Source: an uncultured Eubacterium sp.
GTDB taxonomy: Bacteria; Bacillota; Clostridia; Oscillospirales; Acutalibacteraceae
Assembly (NCBI GenBank): GCA_900539325.1
Contig: UQCC01000001.1
Location: 124,001-188,000, forward strand
DNA length: 64,000 nt
Direction: 5' to 3'
Below the pieces are notes generated by a model. It did no database searches. It worked only from the letters and a program-made list of their open reading frames with translations, and had not been told where the DNA came from. A program made the translations under genes and the position numbers. The number at the start of each line of letters is the position of its first letter. Within the stretch, counting starts at the first letter, position 1. This document shows, one piece after another, positions 41,573 through 50,916 of the stretch.

Positions 41573-42310
41573 ATGGCAAATGTAGTTTCTATGAAACAGC
41601 TTTTAGAAGCAGGTGTACACTTTGGTCACCAAACAAGAAGATGGAACCCTAAAATGGCTGAATACATCTTCACAGAGAGAAATGGTATTTATATCATCGA
41701 TCTTCAAAAGACAGTAAAGAAGTTGGACGAGGCTTATATGTTCGTTCGTGATCTCGCAGCAGAAGGCGGAAGCATCATCTTTGTTGGTACAAAGAAGCAG
41801 GCTCAGGAGAGCGTTAAGGAAGAGGCTATCCGTTGCTCAATGCCATATGTAAATGCAAGATGGCTTGGCGGTATGCTCACAAACTTCAAGACAATCCGTG
41901 GTCGTGTTGCTCGTCTTGCTCAGCTCAAGAAGATGCAAGAGGACGGCACATTCGATCTTCTTCCAAAGAAGGAAGTTGCAGGTCTTGAGCTTGAAATCGA
42001 AAAGCTTGAGAAGTACCTCGGCGGTATCACAGAAATGAAGAAGATTCCTGATGCAATGTTCATCGTTGACCCACGCAAGGAAAGAATTGCTGTATCAGAA
42101 GCAACAAAGCTCGGTCTTCCAATCGTTGCTATCGTTGACACAAACTGCGATCCTGATGAAATCGACTATGTAATTCCTGGTAACGACGACGCTATCCGTG
42201 CAGTAAAGCTTATTGCAGGTGCTATGGCTAACGCTGTTATCGAGGGTAGAGACGGCGCTGATGCAGTTGCTCCTGAAGAAGCTCCTGCAGCAGAAGAAGC
42301 AGCTGAATAA
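41573..42310 (+). CDS. rpsB: 30S ribosomal protein S2
   Basis: The start is ATG 41573, eight bases after AAAGGAGG; ATG 41567 is too close to that site. The 245-residue protein has the S2 signatures VSMKQLLEAGVHFGHQTRRWNPKM and the later PGNDDAIRAVKLIAGAMANAV region, with an acidic Ala/Glu tail. It binds the small subunit at the junction of head and body. It forms the usual pair with tsf, 45 bp downstream. Codon use is visibly biased to a few preferred codons (for example AAG over AAA), as expected of a highly expressed gene. Confidence 0.97.
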   Translation: MANVVSMKQLLEAGVHFGHQTRRWNPKMAEYIFTERNGIYIIDLQKTVKKLDEAYMFVRDLAAEGGSIIFVGTKKQAQESVKEEAIRCSMPYVNARWLGGMLTNFKTIRGRVARLAQLKKMQEDGTFDLLPKKEVAGLELEIEKLEKYLGGITEMKKIPDAMFIVDPRKERIAVSEATKLGLPIVAIVDTNCDPDEIDYVIPGNDDAIRAVKLIAGAMANAVIEGRDGADAVAPEEAPAAEEAAE

Positions 42311-42355
42311 TTAATTATAACTTAATTTTACTTTATTATATTGGAGGATATTATT

Positions 42356-43471
42356 ATGGCATTTACAGCACAAGATGTAAAGGCTCTTCGTGAGAAGACC
42401 GGCGTTGGTATGATGGAGTGCAAAAAGGCTCTCGTTGAAGCTGACGGCGATATGGATAAGGCTATCGACTTCCTTCGTGAAAGAGGCCTTGCAGCTGCAC
42501 AGAAGAAGGCATCAAGAATTGCCGCTGAAGGTGTAGTTCTCCCTTACTATGACGAAACTGCAAAGAAGGGTGTTGTTCTTGAGGTTAACTCAGAAACAGA
42601 CTTCGTTGCAAAGAATGAAAAGTTTATGTCTTTCGTAGAAGGCGTTGCAAAGACAATCCTTGCAACAAACCCTGCCGATGTTGAAGCTCTTAAGGAAGAG
42701 AAGTTCAATGGCACAGACAGAACTGTTACAGAAACACTTAACGACCTCGTTCTTGCAATTGGTGAAAATATGAAAGTTCGCCGTTTTGAAAGAATGGACG
42801 GTATCGTTTCAACATACATCCATGCCGGCGGCAGCGTTGGTGTTATGGTTGGTTTTGATGTTGCAGACGAATCAAAGGTAGCTGATCCTGAATTTGTAGC
42901 TATGGGCAAGAATGTTGCTATGCAAATCGCAGCTATGAATCCTGAATATTTGAGCAGCGACGACATCTCTGCAGAAGAATCAGAGAAGATGCACTCAATC
43001 ACTGTTGACAGTGCTCTTAACAAGCCTGATTCACTTCCTATTCCAATCCTCAGCAAGCTTATCGACGAAGCTATCAACGATAAGAAGTGGACTGATGAAG
43101 ACATCACAATTTATCAGGGCCTTGACAATAAGCAAAGAAAGAACTTCACAAACTTCATTTCTAAGGAAACTCTTGAAATTCTTGCAGGCATCGCAGTTTC
43201 ACACAAGGACGAAATCGTTGACAACAAGATTTTCACAGGCCTTGTAAAGGGCAGACTCCAGAAGCAAATCAAGGAAGTTTGCCTTCTTGAACAAGACTTC
43301 GTTCGTTCAGATCTCTTCCAGGGTTCAGTTGCAGGCTATATTGAAAGCGTTGCAAAGGCTCTTGGCACAGAAATCAAGGCAACAAACTTCATCCGTATGA
43401 TGAAGGGCGACGGCCTCGAAAAGAGAGAAGAAAACTTCGCAGAAGAAATTGCAAAGCAAATCAACGGCTAA
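42356..43471 (+). CDS. tsf: Elongation factor Ts, with a central insertion
   Basis: ATG 42356, after GGAGGA, gives 371 residues. The N-terminal UBA-like domain (VKALREKTGVGMMECKKAL) and the core element VNSETDFVAKNEKF are canonical. EF-Ts regenerates EF-Tu-GTP. The protein is longer than the usual 280-310 residues: between the region ending EYLSSDDISAEESEKMH (about 215) and the conserved KGRLQKQIKEVCLLEQDFV (about 310) there are roughly 70-80 extra residues in place of the short helical linker. The function of the insertion is unknown. A strong terminator follows. Confidence 0.95.
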   Translation: MAFTAQDVKALREKTGVGMMECKKALVEADGDMDKAIDFLRERGLAAAQKKASRIAAEGVVLPYYDETAKKGVVLEVNSETDFVAKNEKFMSFVEGVAKTILATNPADVEALKEEKFNGTDRTVTETLNDLVLAIGENMKVRRFERMDGIVSTYIHAGGSVGVMVGFDVADESKVADPEFVAMGKNVAMQIAAMNPEYLSSDDISAEESEKMHSITVDSALNKPDSLPIPILSKLIDEAINDKKWTDEDITIYQGLDNKQRKNFTNFISKETLEILAGIAVSHKDEIVDNKIFTGLVKGRLQKQIKEVCLLEQDFVRSDLFQGSVAGYIESVAKALGTEIKATNFIRMMKGDGLEKREENFAEEIAKQING

Positions 43472-43481
43472 TTAAACATTT

Positions 43482-43511
43482 AAGAGCATCTCGAAAGAGA
43501 TGCTCTTTTTT
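43482..43511 (+). terminator. Terminator of rpsB-tsf
   Basis: AAGAGCATCTC (43482-43492), GAAA tetraloop, GAGATGCTCTT (43497-43507), then a T-run. Confidence 0.95.
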
Positions 43512-43557
43512 CTTGCTCAATTTTAATTTTTATGTTATTATCTGCTTAGGTGATAAT

Positions 43558-44322
43558 ATGGACAGTACAAATTACCCTTTAGGAAGAAAGATTCCTTTTG
43601 ATTTATTTAGAGATGAATTAATTAAGGGTCAGTATATGTATGAAAATAATTTTTATATAGACGGTATTGATAAGTATGATGACTGCTGGATTGGCTTTAA
43701 TGATCAGTTTGAAGAACCGTATTGGTTTGGCATTACTCCCGATGGCAATAATGCGTATGAGTATAATACTGCTGAAGAAATTTTAAACGCTAAAGTGTTT
43801 GATGGAAAGTCTTTGTACGACCTTTGGGACAAGGTATATTTTTATTCCCTTAACGGAGTGGATGCTTTAGAGTGGATTTGGTATGGCTTAGAATTCTGTT
43901 ATTGCCGAAAGCAGGACGCTTATAATGTGGCAAAGCTTACAACTAAACTTTGGAATGATGATTATGATAAATTGAAAACCGAATTTGAGGAGCTTGTACA
44001 AACGGAAAATAACAGAGTTTATACTGCTTATTATAAAGAAAAAATGCTTGCGTTTGTTCATTGCTCGATAAGGTCGGAATATGTAGAGGGTGCAACAAGC
44101 GAAAAAGTTGCCTATATTGAAGCAATTTATGTTGAAGAAGAATATCGAAATTTCGGTATAGCAACTCATTTGATAGAACTGTGCGAAAAATGGGCTAAAA
44201 AGCAGGGAATTACTCAAATTGCATCTGATTGTGAAATCGATAATTTGGACAGTATCAATCTTCATCTTTCAAACGGTTTTCATGAAAAAGCAAAATTGGT
44301 TCATTTCATAAAAAATATTTGA
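43558..44322 (+). CDS. GNAT-family acetyltransferase with an N-terminal extension
   Basis: Starting at ATG 43558 (AGGTGAT before it) the protein has 254 residues. The C-terminal part, from about 150, is a GNAT fold: YTAYYKEKMLAFVHCSI, AYIEAIYVEEEYRNFGIATHLIELCEKWAKKQG with the acetyl-CoA loop (YRNFGIA, a Q/RxxGxG/A variant), then LHLSNGFHEKAKLVHFIK. The first 140 residues (PFDLFRDELIKGQYMYENNF, GFNDQFEEPYWFGITPDG) are rich in aromatic and acidic residues and resemble no domain I can name. Substrate unknown. Confidence 0.8.
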   Translation: MDSTNYPLGRKIPFDLFRDELIKGQYMYENNFYIDGIDKYDDCWIGFNDQFEEPYWFGITPDGNNAYEYNTAEEILNAKVFDGKSLYDLWDKVYFYSLNGVDALEWIWYGLEFCYCRKQDAYNVAKLTTKLWNDDYDKLKTEFEELVQTENNRVYTAYYKEKMLAFVHCSIRSEYVEGATSEKVAYIEAIYVEEEYRNFGIATHLIELCEKWAKKQGITQIASDCEIDNLDSINLHLSNGFHEKAKLVHFIKNI

Positions 44323-44437
44323 TATAAATATATTAGAAACATTTAATAATTAAAAATATAACTTGTTCACATATAATTTAACAATCGTTTGTAACCGCTG
44401 ATGCAAATTGTTTAAAACTGTTAACTAAATAAAAATT

Positions 44438-44482
44438 ATCGCTTGAAACTCCCTGTTTTAGGGGCTTTCAGGCGATTTTTTT
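44438..44482 (+). terminator. Hairpin terminator between the acetyltransferase and the island
   Basis: ATCGCTTGAAACTCCC (44438-44453) pairs imperfectly with GGGGCTTTCAGGCGAT (44461-44476), followed by seven T. It lies more than 100 bp after the acetyltransferase stop. Confidence 0.8.
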
Positions 44483-44618
44483 ATGTCAAATTCTGACCGA
44501 ACAAAATTTTATAAATTATTGAAATATGTTTGTTTCAAAAAATTAGATTTGTAAATCGGACTGATTAGAAAATATAAATTTAAATTTATATTTTTACGCC
44601 AACATTTTTTCAATAGTG

Positions 44619-44647
44619 TTGTAAAAACAACAAAATTATGGTATAAT
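44619..44647 (+). promoter_or_regulatory. Sigma-A promoter of the Ig-repeat protein gene
   Basis: TTGTAA (44619-44624), a 17-bp spacer, TATAAT (44642-44647). Confidence 0.6.
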
Positions 44648-44710
44648 TTGCATATATTTAAGTTGTTTTAAAATTTTTACGGACTGAAAATATTAAATAG
44701 GGGTGTTTTT

Positions 44711-47700
44711 ATGAAAAAAGTTATCAGCCTGTTATTATCACTTTCTTTGATTTTCTCTGTCGGCTTGCCCGGTACTCTGGTTAATGCCGCAGAAAGCATC
44801 ACTATATATTATAATGATGCGGAGCTTACTGAAACCTTGCACATCACCGAATATGATTCTGCACAGTTGGTGGCTCATTCGGAGTCGGAATTTCCGGCAG
44901 GCTCGACTGTTGAGTGGGAAAGCAATATGCCTTTGCTTGCGGATGTTGACGAGACAGGTAAGGTAACTGCGTATGATTATTCAAAAGCTGCCGTCATCAA
45001 ATATTGGCTTGATAATGAGGTTCGCCCAACTCCGCTTATAGGTAATGCAACCGCAGACGCTATTGAAAAGGCTTTTGCGAAGGCGGGTATCGACCTTAAT
45101 GACAGTAACCTCAATACCGACTTGGTTGTTGCGATTGTAAAGGGTATTAACCAAACCATGGGTGAAGCTCTTGAAAAAATGCTGAATAATATGACAATCA
45201 CAATCACTGCAAGACTTGTCAACGAAAGCGGAAACGTTCTTGCTTCAGATAAGGCAGAGGTTGCGGTTGACCAAAGTTTGGCAGGTAATATTTGGCCTAC
45301 GGGTGTACATATCACAAACAAAAAGACTGTTCCAAAAACCGTTGCTGTCGGCAAGCAGGTGCAAATGTACGGTGCCGTAACTCCTGTTCGACTTAAGCAA
45401 AGTGTTAAATGGAGCGTCGGCAAGGCTCTTGATACCGAGTCAAGGAAGCACGCAACAATTACTGATGATGGTCTTGTAACTTTCACTTCTCCGGGTACTG
45501 TTTATATTCGTGCAAATCCCGAAAACGCTCTTTATTCTGCGGTTACAGATACCGTTGAATTTAAGGTTGTTTCTCGTGAAGAACTTCCTGTTACCGACTT
45601 TTCAATCGGCGGAACTCTTGATATAAAAGAGGGTGAAACCTCACAGCTCACTATCGAAAATGCTTCTCCTGCCGGTGCATACACAGGCGATGTAAAGTGG
45701 GAATGTTCGGATACGTCAGCCGCTGTCATTACTCAAGGCGGTGTTGTTACTGCTCTTGATGCAGGTCAAGGTTTGCAGGTATCAAAAACTGTAACCATCA
45801 CGGCAACAATTGACGGCGTTTCAAAAACGGCGTCGCTAAAAATTAACAGAAATATTATCGGCGACAAAATCAACAGCGTTGAAATCAACGGATATGAGAA
45901 CATTGCCCTTAATGAAACAAACAAATATACTGCCGATGTAACCCCTGTAAGACTTAACACAAATACAGGCGTTGTGCGTCAGTGGGGATTATATGATTCA
46001 CAGTCGGGCAAGCTTGTGCTTGCAACGGCAGACACTCCTGCCGATAACGGCTTTGCTTCGATTGATTCAAACGGCAATCTTGTAGCAAGAGAAGTCGGAA
46101 TAATCAAAATTTATGTTAAGGTGACTTATAATGACACTTCGCTTGAAGCGGAAAAAACCGTTTCATCGGGTGTTCCGATTACAAGTTTTTCTTTGTCAAA
46201 AGGCAACGGTTTTATCACAAACTTTTTGACGGGCAGTAGGGATTCGTTCCTTGAAGAGGGTAAGACAGGTCAGCTTAATATAACAAATATTTTGCCGGCA
46301 GATTATGCCCCTGATTTGCTCAAAAATGTTGTTTGGAAAAGTTCCGACCCGTCTGTTGCTTATGTTGATGAAAACGGTAAGGTGTTTGGTCTTGATTCAG
46401 GCGGACTTACAATTTTTGATGCTAAATCGGTTACAATCACTGCGATTATCGGCGGTGTGTCATCATCTGTGACTTTTAATGTCAGAGGTGCATCCGTAAA
46501 TAATCTTGTAAGTGCTTCAATTTCGGGCAACGATTATGTTGTAAAAGATTTTCCGAGAGAGTATTCTGCAATATTTTCTCCGTCAAGAATCAGCGTGAAA
46601 AATATTCATTGGGGACTTACAACCGATGACGGCAGCCGTCCGTGGAATTCAAGCTGGAGCAGTACATCGGGCAATACCGAAAACAGCCTTGCAACTGTTG
46701 ATTCAAACGGTAAGGTATACGGAAAATCGGCAGGCACAACAACTCTTTGGGTCTTTGGCAGAGAGGGTACAACTTCGTTAAGCGGTTCTTTTGTCGAGGC
46801 TTCAAAACAAATTCAGGTTGTTGAAATTCAGCCAAAAAATATAGCGGTAATCGCACCCGAGAAGTATGATTATGTCGAGGGCGAAACAAAACTTGATTTG
46901 ACAGGCTTAAAGGTTTCTGCAACATATGACCGCAACGAATTGGCAAATTATTATCCCGATGCCGAAAGTTACGGCGATTCTGTTATCAGCGTTGATGTTA
47001 ACGATTATGAAATTAGCGGATTTGACCCAACTTTGATTGACAGAGAACAATATGTACTTGTAACTCTCGTCAGGGCCGGCGAGCAGTTCCGTGCGGTATT
47101 TCCTGTTAAGGTGAATTCAAAAGCCGTTGAGTCAATTGATATTACCGCTCCGAGATACGCATATATTGAGGGTGTGAAAGAACTTGATTTGAGCGGACTC
47201 AAAGCATATGCAAATTACAGCAATGCACCTCGTGAGGAAGTTTTTGATTACAAGGTTGATGAATCTTCTGTTGATTTTACAAAGCTTAACGAAGAGCAAA
47301 CTGTTAAGGTAACCTACGAGCATTACGGTCGTTCGGCAACAGCCGAGTTCCCGATTATCATTTACGGAAAACCTGTTGTGTCGGTTGATACATCAAATTA
47401 TGACGGCTCGTGGACGAGCAGTGATGTTACATTTACTTTAGACAGTACACATCAATTGGACGGCGTTAAATATTACTATAATGTTGACGGTGGTGAATGG
47501 AACGAAATTAACGGCAATTCTTTGACTGTTTCTGAAAATACAGACAGCGTATATACATTTAAAGCCATTAACAGTGCGGGAATTGAAAGCGAAATCACAC
47601 AGCCGTATACGGTTAAAATCGACAAGATTGTTCCGTCATTCACTCTTGTTCAGGATAATACAAATCTCACAAATCAGTCGTATTCTGTAAGAATTACAGA

Positions 47701-49642
47701 TTTGAATGTCGGCGCTTCAGGCGTTAAGGCGGTTTATCTCAACGGTGATGTGCTTGATGACCAAACGCAGTTTGCAGTCAGCGAAAACGGCAAATATACG
47801 GTCAAAATTGTTTCAAATAGCTTGCTCGAAAGTGAGCAAACCGTGACCGTTGAAAATATTGATAAACAAAAACCGACCGTAACGGAAGTATCGGTTTCAC
47901 ACAAAGACACAAATGATTTTGCAAGATTTGTAAACAAGATCACTTTTGGTATGTTCTTTAATAAAACCACTCAGCTTACAGTAACGGCAGAAGATGAGGG
48001 CGTTGCAGGTGTTGACAGAATTGAATATCGATTTGTTGATGAAAACGGCACACCGCTCGGAGATTGGGCTGTGTATGATAATAATAACAAGCCTACACAG
48101 GACGCCGATTTTAAGGGTTATGCCGAAGCAAGAGCGATTGATAAGGCGGGTAATATTTCCGACAGTAAGCTGACAGGCGGATATGTTATTGATACCGAAG
48201 CACCTACGGATATAGTTGTAACTTCCGAAGCAGACGGTGAAATTTACGAAAGTGACAGTTGGACATCCAAGAATGTTACAATCAAACTTTCATCAACCGC
48301 TTATTCGGGAATTTACAGATACTATTACAGCCTTAACGGCAGTGAATGGACAGAAATTGACGGCGATACTATCACCGTAAAGAATCAGGGCATATGGAAT
48401 TACAGATTTAAAGCTGTTTCTTATTCAAATAACGAAACGGTTACAACGGATGACTTTGTTGTTAAAATCGATAAAACCGAACCTGTTGTTCGTGTCGATT
48501 TTGAGGGCACATTCGGCAGATGGACAGCCGATCCCGTTAAATTCAGTATGACTATACTCAATCAGGCAATTTCGGGTGTTCGTTATTATTACAGCACCGA
48601 CGGCGGTAAATCCTGGATTCAAGCCGAAGAAGGCTCTGTAATTACTATCGATGAAAATGTAGATGCTTCATATATATTCAAAGCAGTTAACGGAGCAGGG
48701 GTTGAAAGTAATTATTCCGACAGTTACCGTGTAATGATAGATACTGTTGCACCTACTCTTGAGTATACCCTTGAAACAGAGAATAAAACAGATTCTCCGT
48801 ACAATGTTTTCTTTAAGGTTAATACCGGTCGCTCCGGACTCAAATCCGTCAGTGTAAACGGTGAAGATATAACGGGCAAAGATTCGTTTGAGGTTGCGGA
48901 AAACGGCAAGTATGTTGTCGTAATGACAGCTAATAACGGACTCACATCAACAGAGGTTATTAAGATAAATAATATCGCTGTGGCTGAAAAACCTGTTCTT
49001 TATGTTACACCTTCGGGTACAATCGGCAGTGAAACCGACCAACTTGTCTGCTTCAATCTTTCCTCACCTAATTGCGGTGATGGTACGGTTTATTATTACA
49101 ATGACGGCAACGGCTGGAAAGAGGTTGATGGCGATACATTTGTTGTTTCAAGGGCAGGCAATTACAAGCTTCGTTTTAAGGCTGTAAATAACGGTCTTGA
49201 AAGCTATCAAAGTCCGGAATATAATGTATCTCTTACAACAAGCTATTACAAAACCGTGTTTAAAACAACAGTTCTTGAAAATCCGACTTCAACGGAGGGT
49301 ACTGCGGTTCTTCAAGATGTCAAGATTTATGTTGATGACAAACTTATCGGTACTACCGATATAAACGGTGAAGTGACATACTGGCTTGTTGAGGGTGAGC
49401 ATAATGTTTTGTTTGATAACGGAACATTTAACAGAACTCAAACCGTTGTTATGACCGATGACGGTGAGCTTAATGTTCCTATGGTTGCACTTGATCTCAA
49501 TAAAGACGGTGTTGTAAATGCCAAGGATTATGTAATGCTTAGAGATGTTACCGACCCACAGCTTTCAGCTCTTTATAATGAAATATTTATGAATTTCTAT
49601 AATGAAAGCGAAGACACATTTACTTATCAAAATCAGTCTTAA
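44711..49642 (+). CDS. Large secreted Ig-repeat protein with a half dockerin
   Basis: This 1643-residue protein has a signal peptide (1-26, ending VNA). Residues 30-690 contain several BIG2-like bacterial Ig repeats, each with the SSDPSVAYVDENGKVFG-type motif (also ECSDTSAAVITQGGVVTALD). Residues about 710-890 hold two BIG3-like units (YDYVEGETKLDLTGLKVSATY and AYIEGVKELDLSGLKAYANY). From 890 to 1500 come repeats with WTSSDVTFTL, YYYNVDGGEW and YTFKAINSAG (three to four copies). The end has a short transthyretin-like unit (DDKLIGTTDINGEVTYWLVEG) and one dockerin calcium loop (DLNKDGVVNAKD, near 1594), where a full dockerin has two. It may bind polymers or other cells; no catalytic motif was seen. 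Confidence 0.85.
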   Translation: MKKVISLLLSLSLIFSVGLPGTLVNAAESITIYYNDAELTETLHITEYDSAQLVAHSESEFPAGSTVEWESNMPLLADVDETGKVTAYDYSKAAVIKYWLDNEVRPTPLIGNATADAIEKAFAKAGIDLNDSNLNTDLVVAIVKGINQTMGEALEKMLNNMTITITARLVNESGNVLASDKAEVAVDQSLAGNIWPTGVHITNKKTVPKTVAVGKQVQMYGAVTPVRLKQSVKWSVGKALDTESRKHATITDDGLVTFTSPGTVYIRANPENALYSAVTDTVEFKVVSREELPVTDFSIGGTLDIKEGETSQLTIENASPAGAYTGDVKWECSDTSAAVITQGGVVTALDAGQGLQVSKTVTITATIDGVSKTASLKINRNIIGDKINSVEINGYENIALNETNKYTADVTPVRLNTNTGVVRQWGLYDSQSGKLVLATADTPADNGFASIDSNGNLVAREVGIIKIYVKVTYNDTSLEAEKTVSSGVPITSFSLSKGNGFITNFLTGSRDSFLEEGKTGQLNITNILPADYAPDLLKNVVWKSSDPSVAYVDENGKVFGLDSGGLTIFDAKSVTITAIIGGVSSSVTFNVRGASVNNLVSASISGNDYVVKDFPREYSAIFSPSRISVKNIHWGLTTDDGSRPWNSSWSSTSGNTENSLATVDSNGKVYGKSAGTTTLWVFGREGTTSLSGSFVEASKQIQVVEIQPKNIAVIAPEKYDYVEGETKLDLTGLKVSATYDRNELANYYPDAESYGDSVISVDVNDYEISGFDPTLIDREQYVLVTLVRAGEQFRAVFPVKVNSKAVESIDITAPRYAYIEGVKELDLSGLKAYANYSNAPREEVFDYKVDESSVDFTKLNEEQTVKVTYEHYGRSATAEFPIIIYGKPVVSVDTSNYDGSWTSSDVTFTLDSTHQLDGVKYYYNVDGGEWNEINGNSLTVSENTDSVYTFKAINSAGIESEITQPYTVKIDKIVPSFTLVQDNTNLTNQSYSVRITDLNVGASGVKAVYLNGDVLDDQTQFAVSENGKYTVKIVSNSLLESEQTVTVENIDKQKPTVTEVSVSHKDTNDFARFVNKITFGMFFNKTTQLTVTAEDEGVAGVDRIEYRFVDENGTPLGDWAVYDNNNKPTQDADFKGYAEARAIDKAGNISDSKLTGGYVIDTEAPTDIVVTSEADGEIYESDSWTSKNVTIKLSSTAYSGIYRYYYSLNGSEWTEIDGDTITVKNQGIWNYRFKAVSYSNNETVTTDDFVVKIDKTEPVVRVDFEGTFGRWTADPVKFSMTILNQAISGVRYYYSTDGGKSWIQAEEGSVITIDENVDASYIFKAVNGAGVESNYSDSYRVMIDTVAPTLEYTLETENKTDSPYNVFFKVNTGRSGLKSVSVNGEDITGKDSFEVAENGKYVVVMTANNGLTSTEVIKINNIAVAEKPVLYVTPSGTIGSETDQLVCFNLSSPNCGDGTVYYYNDGNGWKEVDGDTFVVSRAGNYKLRFKAVNNGLESYQSPEYNVSLTTSYYKTVFKTTVLENPTSTEGTAVLQDVKIYVDDKLIGTTDINGEVTYWLVEGEHNVLFDNGTFNRTQTVVMTDDGELNVPMVALDLNKDGVVNAKDYVMLRDVTDPQLSALYNEIFMNFYNESEDTFTYQNQS

Positions 49643-49651
49643 AGGAATTTT

Positions 49652-50152
49652 ATGAAACTTTATATTAAACAAAGAGTGTTTTCATTTGTCGATAAATTTT
49701 CGGTTAAGGATGAAAACGGAACAGATAGGTATTTTGTTGAGGGGCAAATCATCTCACTTGGCAAAAAGCTTCATATTTTTGACAGTGAGCATAATGAAAT
49801 TGCACTTGTTAAACAAAAAATCGTTTCTCTGCGACCTAAATTTGTTGTTGAAGTAAACGGTGAAGAAGTAGCTGAAATCGTTAAAAAAATTACATTCTTT
49901 AAACCTCAATATTATGTTGAAGGCTTGGGATGGAATGTTGAGGGTGATTTTTTTGCTCACGATTATGTTATAGAATCAAACGGAGCAGAGGTTGTATCTA
50001 TTCATAAAGCGTGGGTGAGCTGGGGAGATACTTTTGAGCTTGATATTGCCGACGGTAATGATGAGGTTACGGCTTTGGCGGTTGTACTTGCTATTGATGC
50101 GGTTCTTCACAGTCAAAACGCAACGGCTTCAGCACAGTTCGGTAACATTTAA
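49652..50152 (+). CDS. LURP-one-related (YxjI-like) protein
   Basis: A 166-residue protein of the LURP-one/scramblase-like beta-barrel family: KLYIKQRVFSFVDKFSVKDE at the N-terminus, IISLGKKLHIFD and EVAEIVKKITFFKPQYYVEG in the barrel strands, and the C-terminal helix DEVTALAVVLAIDAVLHSQ that fills the barrel. No signal peptide, so it should be cytoplasmic or on the inner membrane face. Function unknown. It lies 9 bp after the Ig-repeat protein gene and is closed by a terminator, so it is co-transcribed with that secreted protein. Confidence 0.82.
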   Translation: MKLYIKQRVFSFVDKFSVKDENGTDRYFVEGQIISLGKKLHIFDSEHNEIALVKQKIVSLRPKFVVEVNGEEVAEIVKKITFFKPQYYVEGLGWNVEGDFFAHDYVIESNGAEVVSIHKAWVSWGDTFELDIADGNDEVTALAVVLAIDAVLHSQNATASAQFGNI

Positions 50153-50156
50153 GTAA

Positions 50157-50196
50157 AAGACGGTTACGGAATATTTATCCGTAACTGTCTTTTTTA
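50157..50196 (+). terminator. Terminator after the LURP-one gene
   Basis: AAGACGGTTACGGA pairs with TCCGTAACTGTCTT around a seven-base loop, followed by TTTTT. Confidence 0.9.
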
Positions 50197-50304
50197 TGTA
50201 CTTTTTACTAAAAATGTGCTATAATTATAAAACGCCGTTTGTATAAAATGACAATAATTTATAATTTTCAAAAAAACTTCAAAATTTTTTTGTTATATTT
50301 CGGA

Positions 50305-50318
50305 TTTTTGCGGACTAA
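50305..50318 (+). promoter_or_regulatory. 5' element shared by two surface-island transcripts
   Basis: TTTTTGCGGACTAA, matching TTTTTACGGACTGA at 44674-44687. In both units it lies between the predicted sigma-A start of transcription and the ribosome-binding site. It could be a second promoter element or an RNA site. Confidence 0.35.
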
Positions 50319-50359
50319 TTAGTGAAGGGCAATAAATTGATGTGAAAGGAGGAGTTGCT

Positions 50360-50914
50360 GTGGGGAAAAGTAAAGCGGATATTTTGCTTGAAGAATCCTT
50401 TGAGCAGTATAGCAAGGCTATTGAAAAGTTTTGCTATGTAAGGCTCGGCGAAGCGTCGGATTACGCTTCCGATTGCTTGCAGGAAACTTATTGTTTGTTT
50501 TACCGAAAACTGCTTGACGGTACAGAATTTGAAAATCCCAGAGCATTCCTCTATAAAACAGCCAATAATATGGTGCTCAAGGCAAAGGAAAATTATTATA
50601 AAAATGCCAAACGCACCAAGAGCCTTGATGAAGCGGAAAATATACCGACATACATAGAAGAAAGTATAGAAGATAAAATTGAAAATAATGATGTTGATAT
50701 AGATTTTGCAAAATCACTTCTTCTGTCGTCGCTTGATGATGACGAACTGATACTTTATCAAATGAAGTATGTTGAGCGATTGTCATTAAAGGAAATAAGC
50801 GATAAAATACATATTTCGCCGTCGGCAGTAGCAATGCGAACATCACGACTGCGAAGTAAGGTTAAAGAACTTGTAATACCAACCTTAACGGAAATTAGGA
50901 AAGGAGGCAGTTAA
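50360..50914 (+). CDS. ECF-type RNA polymerase sigma factor
   Basis: Start GTG 50360 follows AAAGGAGGAG by a normal distance and gives 184 residues. Region 2: AIEKFCYVRLGEASDYASDCLQETYCLFYRK, with the DCLQETY motif of sigma-70 region 2.2-2.3 and FENPRAFLYKTANNMV. Region 4: SLDDDELILYQMKYVERLSLKEISDKIHISPSAVAMRTSRLRSKVKEL. There is no region 3, as in ECF factors. The gene for a membrane protein with an anti-sigma-like N-terminus starts 2 bp after its stop, followed by the giant leucine-rich-repeat gene. It therefore most likely answers to a signal sensed outside the cell, and may direct the operon and others in the island. Confidence 0.88.
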   Translation: MGKSKADILLEESFEQYSKAIEKFCYVRLGEASDYASDCLQETYCLFYRKLLDGTEFENPRAFLYKTANNMVLKAKENYYKNAKRTKSLDEAENIPTYIEESIEDKIENNDVDIDFAKSLLLSSLDDDELILYQMKYVERLSLKEISDKIHISPSAVAMRTSRLRSKVKELVIPTLTEIRKGGS

Positions 50915-50916
50915 AA

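Larger units (their letters stand above)
44323..44710. other. 388-bp intergenic stretch before the surface-protein island
   Basis: Very AT-rich, without a credible open frame. It holds a strong hairpin terminator at 44438-44482 and the promoter of the Ig-repeat protein gene at 44619-44647 (TTGTAA, 17-bp spacer, TATAAT). In the 5' untranslated region, TTTTTACGGACTGA (44674-44687) matches TTTTTGCGGACTAA before the ECF sigma gene (50305-50318). Confidence 0.7.

Noticed and set aside
44323..44437. tRNA or small gene after the acetyltransferase
   Set aside because: No cloverleaf, no T-loop or anticodon pattern and no ribosome-binding site; AT-rich spacer only.
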